Source: Actinobacteria bacterium IMCC26207
Lineage (GTDB): Bacteria > Actinomycetota > Acidimicrobiia > Acidimicrobiales > Microtrichaceae
Direction of reading: 5' to 3'
DNA: 64,000 nt
Assembly: GCA_001025035.1 (NCBI GenBank)
Contig: LCZK01000003.1
Coordinates: forward strand, 1 to 64,000
Below the pieces are notes generated by a model. The model made no database searches and had not been told where the DNA came from. It worked only from the letters and a program-made list of their open reading frames with translations. Made by a program: the position numbers and the translations under genes. This document shows, one piece after another, positions 1 through 8,056 of this stretch (position 1 is the stretch's first letter; every line of letters begins with the position of its first letter).

Positions 1-114
1 GTCCTTCCTCGCCTCGCATCCGAGGCGCTGATCCCACGCACCGGGCTCGGCTCAGACGACGAGGCCGCCCCGACCCTTCCCCACCCATGCCCTCAAGGCC
101 ACGGGGAGGAGTGA
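1..114 (+). CDS. possible C-terminal end of a gene cut by the window edge
   Basis: An open frame enters from the left edge and stops with TGA at 112-114, giving about 37 residues rich in Pro, Gly and acidic residues. The tail resembles no family I recognise. It is followed by about 140 bases without a gene that contain an inverted repeat (GTGGCC at 155-160, GGCCAC at 168-173). It may be a real gene end or chance, because most of the gene would lie outside the window. Confidence 0.25.
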   Translation, partial: VLPRLASEALIPRTGLGSDDEAAPTLPHPCPQGHGEE

Positions 115-256
115 CATTTCAGGCCTCGAAATCACACTTTGCTGCCGAACTCAGGTGGCCCTGAGGCGGCCACGAGGAGCGGGAATCCCTGAGTAGCTGC
201 TTCCTGAACTTGGAATTCCGCTCAGGAGTTGCGCTGTTTCTGCCGATAGAAAGTGC

Positions 257-2164
257 ATGCCTCATCACGTTTCTTCAGCAGCAGCGCCTTCATTGCTGCG
301 CACAAGGCGCACAATCCTGTCGAAGAAAACTCGATTTTTGGCAATGCTGAGCATTGTTCTTGCGGTTGCTGCAGCACCGCTGTCTGATATTGCGTCAGTT
401 CTTACTGGCGGAGGGTTGATCGGCGAAGGGTTGACGGGTGTGGCTGCTGCGGCAACGCCTGCGGTTATTCCGAATAGTTCTACGGTTCCCGCATCTGAGG
501 AGTACTTCACCTCCATGTGGAACGACCCGATGGATTTTTCAAACCCCGAAGATTTCGACCCCACGCAGCGGCACATGATCCAGCAAGGCTGGGCCAATCT
601 CAACTGGGGACAGCTCAACATCTCGGGCGCTCAGCAGGTGTTCATGTTGCGGTCCGACCCAGGTTCGTACCCCACCACGGCTACGCGTGACCCCCGGTCT
701 CGGCCGCTCGACGCAAACAAGTACCGGCGCGTCACGATGCGCATGTACTCAGACCGTGACAGCAACGCAGCGATGTTCTTTCGGCAATGCAACTCTTGTG
801 CCGATGGGCTCAAGTACTTCCGCATTCGTGCCGGATGGCATTCCTATGACCTTGACATGACCGGGCCTTGGGATTGGGACGGCTTGCCCAACTCAAGCCT
901 TCCCGCTGTTCGAGGTGCCCCATGGGCTGGGTGGGTCGAGATGATGTGGATGATCACGAGCTTCGACCCGTACAGCCTGCCAAGTCTGTCAATGGATGAC
1001 TTTGGAATTGTTGACCCCTCGCCTGATCTTGGCCTGACCGTGGCTGCCACAGGTGGCCCTGCCGAACTCTGGATGGACTCAGACGGAAACCCGTCGAACG
1101 ACGGCACGTCAACGAACGCTGGATCGACTGCCTCGTACCTTGGTCAGGTGGCTGGCCCGACCTTCGTGGGTCTACCCACAGGGGTTTTGCGACGAGGCCA
1201 GACCGCAAAGTTTTATACCTCAAAAAACGGCTTGAAATCAGCTGTTTCCTCTGCGGTGAGCATGCCAGCTACCTCTCGGCCCACCGCTCGAACGATTACA
1301 CCCTGGGAAGGATCCGGGGAGGACTGGGCAACCGTTGGCCGATGGGACCCATGGGACTTTGAACAGCCAACAGACGGCTACGCCGTGAACGCAAGCTCAA
1401 CTACTGCTTGGGGTGCGCTGTTGGGGTGGACGGGCGGTGGTGCCGCAAATGACCCCGTTGCGGTGCTGAACACCAACAAGCTGATCGATGGGCAGCTCTT
1501 CCATAAGATGGCGATCACCATCAACTACGACGGCCCGTGGGGCCTTGAGGATGCGCCGGGCGGTGGTCTTGTAGGCAGGGTTGTCTGGCACCCGTATGGT
1601 GCGCCGCCAAACAGCCGCCAGGTCTCTGATGACATTGTGCTCAAGACCGGCCGAGCGACGTACTACGTCGAGATGCGCACCTGGCCACCCACGGGGATTC
1701 TCGACCCTGCAGGCAACCTTGACCCCATTGGTTGGGGGGTTGGCCGTTCTACGTGGATTAGCGATCTCAGCTTCCACCCTCATGAAGACCCGGGAGCGCG
1801 CTCTTGGCAACTCGAAGACGTCAAGCTGCTACGCAACGACTACGTCAATCCCGCAACAGGGGGTACCGACATCAAGTTCTTGGACGACTCCTGGGCCCCG
1901 GGAACCACCGCCGACATCGTTGCCGATCCAAACCTGAACCCGAATGACCCCGCTCAGGTCGTCATCGCTGCGGGCCTTCCGGTTGGACCTGGCATCAATA
2001 CCTTCCGCTGGACCGGCTGGCCAGCGGCTCCAGGAACGTACTTCCCCCGAGTTGTCCTACATCGAGGGGGTTTGAGTTCTTCGAGCTATGCGTTCGGGGC
2101 AATCGACTACGGACCATCCGCTGCACCGTGGCCACCAGAGAGGGCGAACGGCATCGTCAAGTAA
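257..2164 (+). CDS. secreted protein of unknown function, two beta-rich modules
   Basis: A 635-residue protein with a long basic N-terminus, a hydrophobic stretch near residues 28-42 and an Ala-rich region (VAAAATPA near 62-70) that looks like an export signal with an alanine cleavage site. The mature part has two similar beta-rich, Trp-rich stretches (about 85-260 and 365-530), each with a W-x-P-x-(D/E)F opening (MWNDPMDFSNP; RWDPWDFEQP), suggesting a duplicated jelly-roll or carbohydrate-binding-like fold. I recognise no catalytic motif. The start at 257 (ATG) has only a weak AGAAAG upstream; an ATG at residue 30 would shorten the signal. It precedes two glycosyltransferases and an amidase on the same strand, so a cell-surface or glycan-binding role is likely but inferred. 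Confidence 0.75.
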   Translation: MPHHVSSAAAPSLLRTRRTILSKKTRFLAMLSIVLAVAAAPLSDIASVLTGGGLIGEGLTGVAAAATPAVIPNSSTVPASEEYFTSMWNDPMDFSNPEDFDPTQRHMIQQGWANLNWGQLNISGAQQVFMLRSDPGSYPTTATRDPRSRPLDANKYRRVTMRMYSDRDSNAAMFFRQCNSCADGLKYFRIRAGWHSYDLDMTGPWDWDGLPNSSLPAVRGAPWAGWVEMMWMITSFDPYSLPSLSMDDFGIVDPSPDLGLTVAATGGPAELWMDSDGNPSNDGTSTNAGSTASYLGQVAGPTFVGLPTGVLRRGQTAKFYTSKNGLKSAVSSAVSMPATSRPTARTITPWEGSGEDWATVGRWDPWDFEQPTDGYAVNASSTTAWGALLGWTGGGAANDPVAVLNTNKLIDGQLFHKMAITINYDGPWGLEDAPGGGLVGRVVWHPYGAPPNSRQVSDDIVLKTGRATYYVEMRTWPPTGILDPAGNLDPIGWGVGRSTWISDLSFHPHEDPGARSWQLEDVKLLRNDYVNPATGGTDIKFLDDSWAPGTTADIVADPNLNPNDPAQVVIAAGLPVGPGINTFRWTGWPAAPGTYFPRVVLHRGGLSSSSYAFGAIDYGPSAAPWPPERANGIVK

Positions 2165-2244
2165 CTGCTGCGCAGCTGTTAACCCACGCGATCAGACTGC
2201 TACGGCCTGCACTACCTGCTAGCTAACTGAGTGCTGCGAGTAAT

Positions 2245-4032
2245 GTGATCCAAATGCGGCCATCACACCCGCCCCGGGTTCGGGTCGTTGTACTGAACTG
2301 GAACTCGGCTTGGTTTACTCGACGTTGCCTCGTGGCACTTGTTGCAACGCAGTACCCCGCCGACTGCTTTGAAATTGTCCTTGTAGACAATGCTTCCATC
2401 GATGGATCGCTTGAGCAGCTTCGCTTCGCGTTTCCAAACATCCGGGTCATTGCGAACGAGGCAAACCTAGGTTTCGCCGAAGGCTGCAACCGTGGCATGC
2501 GTGACCTGTCCCAAGTTGATGCCGTGGCACTTGTCAATAACGATGCTGTTCCGGAGCCGGGGTGGCTGTGGCCACTCGTCATGGGCCTTGAGTCAGACCC
2601 GACGGTTGGTGCGGTCGCCGCTGGTCTTGTACTCGAACCAGCCTTTACGCGAGTGGGGTTATCTGTGGATGGCGGGCAGGCACAGATTGACTCGTTGAGT
2701 ATCGGTCCGATCAACGTGCTCGACCGTGCACAGAGCGAGGGCATCCGGTCCGTAGGTCACCCGGATTGGCCGATGGACCTTGACTACTTCGTTGATGGAA
2801 CTGCCTCGCTGCTTGTGCCTACGGGCGAAGGGCGGCGGGAAATCGCGCTGCGAGTTAGCGGAAGCGGGAGACTGACGGCCACCACAGGCCTTGACCAGGC
2901 TCAGGTCGAACTCGGTTCGGAGCCGACTGAGTTCAAGCTACGCGCTGGTGACGATCGGACTGAACTGCTCAATGGTCTGGGTACTCACCTCATGGAGAAT
3001 TCCGAAGGGTACGACCGTTGCTTTGGCCAGCCAGCGCAGCTGCTGAGCGGTGCTAGCCCAGAGACAGTCCAAGGCTTTTGTGGTGGGGGAGTCCTGCTGC
3101 GTACCAAGATGCTTCAGCAAGTGGGGCTCTTTGATCCAAGGTTCTTCGCGTACTACGAGGATACTGACTTGGCTTGGCGTGCCCGGCGAGCGGGTTGGCA
3201 CACAGTGACTGCTCCCGAGTCTGTTATTCGCCACTCATTTGGGGCGTCTGCCGCCTCGGCCTCGCCAGGTTTCTTTGTGCACGTGTATCGAAACTGGATG
3301 TTGTCAGTGTTGCGAAACGCTCAGCCAGCAGAGCGCAGGCTTGCGCTGCGATCACTTTGGGATCGAACCAAGTGGGCTGTTCGGGCAAATGTTTTTAGCC
3401 GACTCAAGCACGGTCACCTGCCAAGAACGAAGCTTGTTCTGGCCTGGAAGCAGGTGGTGTGGGCGGTCCTGCTTGAGCTGCCATATCTACGAAAGACACG
3501 TCATCAAAAAATCGGGGCCGAGCGCACGAGCAGAATTCGCAGTCCGCTTCGACCCTCTTCTGGTGCGCGAGCACCGTCTTCAAGGCCGGGCGGTCCCTTG
3601 ATTGTTTATCTCGACATTGACCAGAATCGCTCTGCGGCAGCAGTGCTACTCGCTCAACTCCCGTTGATCGAGCAAAGGATTGATCTGGTTGGAGTGCTAC
3701 AAGACGCTGGTTCGCCTGTGGGCTATCGGCGAGCCTCAGCAGTAGACATGCAGCAGATTCTGGGACTGCCAGATCGGGCAGTCCCTGCTGACACCGAGAT
3801 GCTTAGCCTTCGCGAGTTTGCAATTGGGTCGGCCTTTTTAAACTGCGAGCAAGCCAGAATCACGGCGAGAGCAGCAACGACGAGTGAGTTTCTGATTCCG
3901 CAAAATCCCGAGCCGCAACATGGGCTCTCTAGTGAAGACCTTTCGCTGGAGGATCTAGGACCTGAGAATCTTCAAAGGGCCCGCCTTGAAGATTTCGCTC
4001 AGGGGTTGATCAACAGATTTGGCCTTCCTTAG
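2245..4032 (+). CDS. GT2-family glycosyltransferase with inserted beta domain
   Basis: A cytoplasmic GT-A glycosyltransferase of the rhamnosyltransferase-like GT2 type, expected to add a sugar from an NDP-sugar to a growing glycan. The N-terminus carries the nucleotide-binding start (VVVLNWNSAWFTRRCL) and the VDNAS motif; the metal-site region is VNNDAVPEPGW; the second half has the typical FCGGGVLLRTK and YYEDTDLAWRARRAGW acceptor/catalytic block. Between the halves, at about residues 160-275, lies an extra segment of alternating hydrophobic and charged residues that standard enzymes of this type lack. Residues 425-595 form a Ser/Pro-rich linker and a small alpha/beta tail of unknown role. 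GTG at 2245 opens the frame; ATG at 2254 is an equally good start. A rhamnose substrate is suggested only by the rml genes further on. Confidence 0.85.
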   Translation: MIQMRPSHPPRVRVVVLNWNSAWFTRRCLVALVATQYPADCFEIVLVDNASIDGSLEQLRFAFPNIRVIANEANLGFAEGCNRGMRDLSQVDAVALVNNDAVPEPGWLWPLVMGLESDPTVGAVAAGLVLEPAFTRVGLSVDGGQAQIDSLSIGPINVLDRAQSEGIRSVGHPDWPMDLDYFVDGTASLLVPTGEGRREIALRVSGSGRLTATTGLDQAQVELGSEPTEFKLRAGDDRTELLNGLGTHLMENSEGYDRCFGQPAQLLSGASPETVQGFCGGGVLLRTKMLQQVGLFDPRFFAYYEDTDLAWRARRAGWHTVTAPESVIRHSFGASAASASPGFFVHVYRNWMLSVLRNAQPAERRLALRSLWDRTKWAVRANVFSRLKHGHLPRTKLVLAWKQVVWAVLLELPYLRKTRHQKIGAERTSRIRSPLRPSSGARAPSSRPGGPLIVYLDIDQNRSAAAVLLAQLPLIEQRIDLVGVLQDAGSPVGYRRASAVDMQQILGLPDRAVPADTEMLSLREFAIGSAFLNCEQARITARAATTSEFLIPQNPEPQHGLSSEDLSLEDLGPENLQRARLEDFAQGLINRFGLP

Positions 4033-4141
4033 GGAGACTGCAGTTGTTCTTGACGAGGTTTGGGCACTCGGTGGCTGCTCGAATCGACCAAGATCCGTTC
4101 TCACTCGGGCAGGATCCTGTCGGAGAGGAAGAGAATTCTTC

Positions 4142-4147
4142 TAGACT
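4142..4147 (+). promoter_or_regulatory. putative -10 box, near-leaderless start
   Basis: TAGACT ends 6 bases before the ATG of the amidase gene at 4154, and no Shine-Dalgarno sequence separates them. The same arrangement (a TAGnnT or TACCAT box 6-10 bases before a start codon) occurs at several genes in this window, which suggests leaderless transcripts. No convincing -35 element is visible. Confidence 0.3.
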
Positions 4148-4153
4148 AGGATC

Positions 4154-6310
4154 ATGACTACTCCCATCCCCAGTGGGCGCGTGGTTCGGCGGTTGGCGGC
4201 GCTGTTCGGGCTAGCGCTTCTGTTGAACTTTCTTCCCATTCCGAACTTTGGCTATTCACAAGTTTCAGTTCTGGACCGAGTTCCGCTGCCAGCGATGTCA
4301 GATGTTGGCGCCTCGGAACTGCCTCAACTTCAAGCAGCCGTTGACGAACCGCCAGCGACTACTCAGCCACTGCCAACTACGACCGAGGCTCCACCAACTA
4401 CTGCGCCAGTTGCAGCAAGTGAGTTGCCAAGCGAAGTGGTCACACAAGACCGAGTAACGGGTACGGCAGATCAGGTGCCTGAGTTTGCGGCAATCGGTGT
4501 GCTGCTTGACGAGGCTCCTACGGAACCCATTCTGGTCAGGGTGCAGGCCTCTGACAGCAGCTGGGGAGATTGGCGCGAACTGGGCGTGGAATCTGATGAA
4601 GGCCCTGATGCCAACCCCGGTGCAGGTCAGCCCGAAGGAAACGGTGCAGCCTACGGGACTGAGCCACTGTGGGTTGAAGACGCGATTGGTTACGAACTCA
4701 ACTTGAGTAGCGAGGATGCGCCGACTGCAGAAGTTGCGCTGGTTCGCGATGAAACGAAACGCACTGTCACCGAGGCCGTTCCAGTCGCAGGAGCCGCAGT
4801 GCCAACGCCTTTTGGAATTCACATGAGAACCGAGTGGGGTGCACGCTCAACTTCAACAAGCGTTGGTTCAACGGTCAAACTCGCCGTGGTACACCACTCT
4901 GCGAGCTCAAATGATTACTCCCCTACAGAGGTTCCGGGGGTGCTTCGCTCCATTCAGGCGTATCACATGGATGGCCGTGGCTGGTCCGACATTGCCTACA
5001 ACTTTGTGGTCGATAAGTACGGCGGCATCTGGGAAGGCCGTGGCGGCGGAATTGATAAGCCGATCATCGGTGCGCATGCCATGGGGTTCAATACAAACTC
5101 GGTGGGTGTCATGGTGATTGGTGACTACACCGCAGCCCAGCCCACCGCCGCAGCTCTTGAATCGGTGAGTCAAGTCATTGGCTGGAAGCTTGCGTTGCAT
5201 CGTGTTGACCCTGCAGGACGCGTTGCCTTCACATCTCTTGGTTCAACCAAGTACGACGCTGGTGTTGTCGTCGACCTTCCTCGAGTCGTTGGTCATCAAG
5301 ACATCGGCCTGACGGGCTGTCCTGGGTCGATTCAAAACGCTCTTTCGAATATCACGAACCGGACGCAGGACTGGGCGACATATGTTGCTGCAACGCTTGG
5401 CCCGATCGGATCGTTCGGAGGCGTAGTTCCAAATGTCGATGGCACGCTCACGGCGATCGGTTGGGTTGTCGACCTTGACGTGTCTGGACCTACCACGATC
5501 GTTGCCACGAGTAGAGGGCGAAGCACCTCGGGGGTTGCAAACGTTCCTCGGTCTGACGTTGCAGCGCTGTACCCAGACCAAGGCCCGGATCACGGGTTCT
5601 GGTTACAACTCAGCGGGTATGAACCCGGGTGGTGGGAAGTTTGCATCAGTGCCGTAAATCGTGGCGATGGGGTAGACACCTTCTTGGGGTGCCGCTCCGC
5701 TGTCGTTCCTGAGCGGTCCGGGCGAAGCCCCTACGGAAACATCGCTGCCTCCTCGCCTCAGGCGGGTGTGATCGATGTTTCAGGCTCTGCAACTGATCCC
5801 GATGCTTGGCCTATCGAGGCACAAATAACCGTCGACGGTGCGTGGCGTCGATCAATCGTTGCTTCGTCAGCGGGGAACTCCTTCGGCGGCCGACTGTTGG
5901 GAATCCCAGCAGGTATCCATCTGGTTTGCGCAACAGGGATCAATGGCGGTGTTGGAAGCAATCAGCGAATGGACTGCGAGTGGCTTCTAGTCGGTGGAGC
6001 AAACCCGATAGGCGGTATCGATGCCATCAACAGCAGCCGCGGAATAATCTCTGCAACCGGGTGGGCGTATGACCCAGAATCGCTCGATTCGATTGTGGTA
6101 GCGATGATCATCGATGGGCAATGGTTTACCTCATGGTCCAACGGCTACCGAGGCGATTGGAGAACGAACCATCCCGGGTACGGTGATTCCCATGGGTTCG
6201 GTATCGGGGCAAAGATGAGCAAGGGTGAGCATTGGACCTGCTTAGCTGCGATGAACACTGCCGGCGGAGTTGACACCATGCTGGGCTGCCAGAACATAGT
6301 GGTGAAGTGA
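4154..6310 (+). CDS. secreted zinc N-acetylmuramoyl-L-alanine amidase (PGRP/Amidase_2) with three C-terminal repeats
   Basis: Predicted to cleave the bond between N-acetylmuramic acid and the stem peptide of peptidoglycan outside the cell. The N-terminus has a basic patch and hydrophobic signal (LAALFGLALLLNFL), followed by a Thr/Pro-rich linker. The catalytic domain runs from about residue 225 (MRTEWGARS) to 405; zinc ligands visible are His247 or His248 (VVHHSAS), His381 and Cys389 (GHQDIGLTGCPG). Residues about 420-718 are three repeats of roughly 95 residues, each with a G-W-(V/A)-x-D-like opening and two ending in DT(F/M)LGC, likely a wall- or sugar-binding region. At 718 residues it is much longer than stand-alone amidases. 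The stop codon lies in a 14-bp tandem repeat that also holds the start of the next gene. Confidence 0.9.
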   Translation: MTTPIPSGRVVRRLAALFGLALLLNFLPIPNFGYSQVSVLDRVPLPAMSDVGASELPQLQAAVDEPPATTQPLPTTTEAPPTTAPVAASELPSEVVTQDRVTGTADQVPEFAAIGVLLDEAPTEPILVRVQASDSSWGDWRELGVESDEGPDANPGAGQPEGNGAAYGTEPLWVEDAIGYELNLSSEDAPTAEVALVRDETKRTVTEAVPVAGAAVPTPFGIHMRTEWGARSTSTSVGSTVKLAVVHHSASSNDYSPTEVPGVLRSIQAYHMDGRGWSDIAYNFVVDKYGGIWEGRGGGIDKPIIGAHAMGFNTNSVGVMVIGDYTAAQPTAAALESVSQVIGWKLALHRVDPAGRVAFTSLGSTKYDAGVVVDLPRVVGHQDIGLTGCPGSIQNALSNITNRTQDWATYVAATLGPIGSFGGVVPNVDGTLTAIGWVVDLDVSGPTTIVATSRGRSTSGVANVPRSDVAALYPDQGPDHGFWLQLSGYEPGWWEVCISAVNRGDGVDTFLGCRSAVVPERSGRSPYGNIAASSPQAGVIDVSGSATDPDAWPIEAQITVDGAWRRSIVASSAGNSFGGRLLGIPAGIHLVCATGINGGVGSNQRMDCEWLLVGGANPIGGIDAINSSRGIISATGWAYDPESLDSIVVAMIIDGQWFTSWSNGYRGDWRTNHPGYGDSHGFGIGAKMSKGEHWTCLAAMNTAGGVDTMLGCQNIVVK

Positions 6311-6339
6311 CTGTGGTGAAGTGATTGTGATGAAGTGAC
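6298..6339 (+). repeat. 14-bp tandem repeat x3 spanning stop and start codons
   Basis: Three direct copies, 6298-6311, 6312-6325 and 6326-6339, of the consensus TGTGGTGAAGTGAC; copies 2 and 3 differ from copy 1 by two or three bases. The first contains the TGA of the amidase gene (6308-6310), the last contains the GTG start of the next gene (6335). The intermediate copy carries a further GTG and TGA. Confidence 0.9.
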
Positions 6340-7951
6340 CGAACAACCTCTGATCTCGGTCATCACGCCGGTCTATGACCCATCCGAGGATGTGCTTCAA
6401 GATTGCTTGGATTCTGTCATTGGGCAGTCTTGGACAAACTGGGAACACATTCTTGTAGACGATGCTTCACCCTCTGCGCACGTTGAACGCGTCCTGCTGA
6501 AGGCGGCCCGGGAGGATGAGCGCTTGGTGCTTGCGCCCCGGCAGACCAACGGCGGAATCGTTGCGGCATCCAACCAAGCACTCTCTCGAGCTCGAGGGCA
6601 GTTCTTGGTGCTGCTCGACCATGACGACCTGCTTGAACCGCAAGCGCTAGAGCGGATTGCTCAGGCCTTCGCCTCTGGTGACGATGTGGATTACGTCTAC
6701 ACCGACGAAGACGTCATGATTCCTTCTGGTCGCCTAGCCGACCCGTTCTATAAGCCGGACTGGTCGCCAGAGCGATTCAGAAACCAGATGTACACCTGCC
6801 ACATCTCGGCGTTTCGCGCATCGATAGTCGAGCAAGTGGGTGGGTTCCGCGAGGGGTACGAGGGATCGCAGGACTGGGACTTGGTCCTGCGGGTGACCGA
6901 ACAAGCACGGCGCATTGTTCACATTCCAGAGGTGTTGTATCACTGGCGGGTGGTGCCCTCTTCGGTTCTGTCGGGCGAAGACGTCAAGCCCTATGCCTAT
7001 GAGTCGGCGCGTCGCGCTCTGGAATCACACGTTGAGCGAGTTGGGCTTGATGCAGAGGTTGTTGAGCAGACCCCTCGTGGCTACTTTCACCTTGTTCGGC
7101 GCCACCCCGAGACTCCGCTCGTCAGCATTGTGATACCTACTCGTTGTTCCTCGGGGTTGATCTGGGGTGCGGAACGCTCGATGGTGCTCGAGGCTGTTCG
7201 CAGCATCGTCGAGAAGGCAACCTGGCCGAACTACGAAATCGTGTTGGTGGTTGACGAGCCAGCAAATGAGCAGGTGATCGAAGAGATTGCAGAGCTTGTT
7301 GGAGACCGGCTGGTGCTGGTCCCGTTCGACAAACCGTTCAACTTCTCTGAGAAGTGCAATCTCGGGGCCCTTGCCGCCAAGGGTGAGATTCTGTTGTTCC
7401 TCAATGATGATGTTCAGGTAATTGATGGAAACTTCATAGAGGTTCTGGTTGGCTTTGTGCGCGAAGCTGATGTTGGCGCTGCGAGCCTGCGCCTGCTGTT
7501 CGAGGATGGTCGAGTTCAACACGCCGGCCATGTGTACCTTGGCGGAAATCCTGGTCACCTGATGTTTGGTCAGATGCCAAACAGCGATCGAAATCGCTTG
7601 GCTCTGTCGCTTGATCGAGAAGTAGCCGGAGTGACCGCTGCTTGTATGGCGATTCGGGCCGAGGTCTTTGACCAGGTCGGTGGGTTCAGCATGGTTTTTG
7701 CTGGCAACTACAACGATGTTGACTTGTGCCTCAAGCTGCGACGCGAGGGGTATCGAATTATTGTCTCGGCCCAAGCCACGATGTATCACTTTGAGTCAAT
7801 CACGCGCGACCCCACGGTGGGCGAGGGTGAGCTCACAGCGTTACGGCAGCGGTGGTCAACCGAGCTGAGCTCAGACCCGTATTACAACCCCAACTTTGAC
7901 CAGCGGTTTGATAATTATCCGCACCCGGTCATGTACCCGAACGAGTACTAG
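6335..7951 (+). CDS. tandem-domain GT2 glycosyltransferase
   Basis: A 538-residue protein with two GT2 domains. The first (about 7-230) has ISVITPVYDPSEDVL, VDDAS, the metal motif LLDHDDLLEP and a late GSQDWDLVLR block; the second (about 255-500) has VSIVIPTRC, a FLNDDV metal motif and the NDVDLCLKLRREGYR block. Two catalytic centres in one chain are typical of enzymes that add two alternating sugars or form a processive polymer. The GTG start at 6335 sits inside the 14-bp repeat, 24 bases after the amidase stop, so coupling to the upstream gene is likely. The gene converges on the Rhs gene that ends at 8057. Confidence 0.9.
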   Translation: MTEQPLISVITPVYDPSEDVLQDCLDSVIGQSWTNWEHILVDDASPSAHVERVLLKAAREDERLVLAPRQTNGGIVAASNQALSRARGQFLVLLDHDDLLEPQALERIAQAFASGDDVDYVYTDEDVMIPSGRLADPFYKPDWSPERFRNQMYTCHISAFRASIVEQVGGFREGYEGSQDWDLVLRVTEQARRIVHIPEVLYHWRVVPSSVLSGEDVKPYAYESARRALESHVERVGLDAEVVEQTPRGYFHLVRRHPETPLVSIVIPTRCSSGLIWGAERSMVLEAVRSIVEKATWPNYEIVLVVDEPANEQVIEEIAELVGDRLVLVPFDKPFNFSEKCNLGALAAKGEILLFLNDDVQVIDGNFIEVLVGFVREADVGAASLRLLFEDGRVQHAGHVYLGGNPGHLMFGQMPNSDRNRLALSLDREVAGVTAACMAIRAEVFDQVGGFSMVFAGNYNDVDLCLKLRREGYRIIVSAQATMYHFESITRDPTVGEGELTALRQRWSTELSSDPYYNPNFDQRFDNYPHPVMYPNEY

Positions 7952-8056
7952 TTCCCACAGATGTGAACTCGGGCTTGGCCGCCGGGCAGAGCAAAACGAG
8001 GTTGCTGGTTGTTGGGTGGGGAGTGGGGCCATGAGGGGCCGTGTGAGGGAGCGCAA

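Noticed and set aside
7025-7789. 254-codon open frame on the minus strand
   Set aside because: It lies opposite the tandem GT2 gene, whose motifs are intact, and its translation shows no domain or ribosome site.
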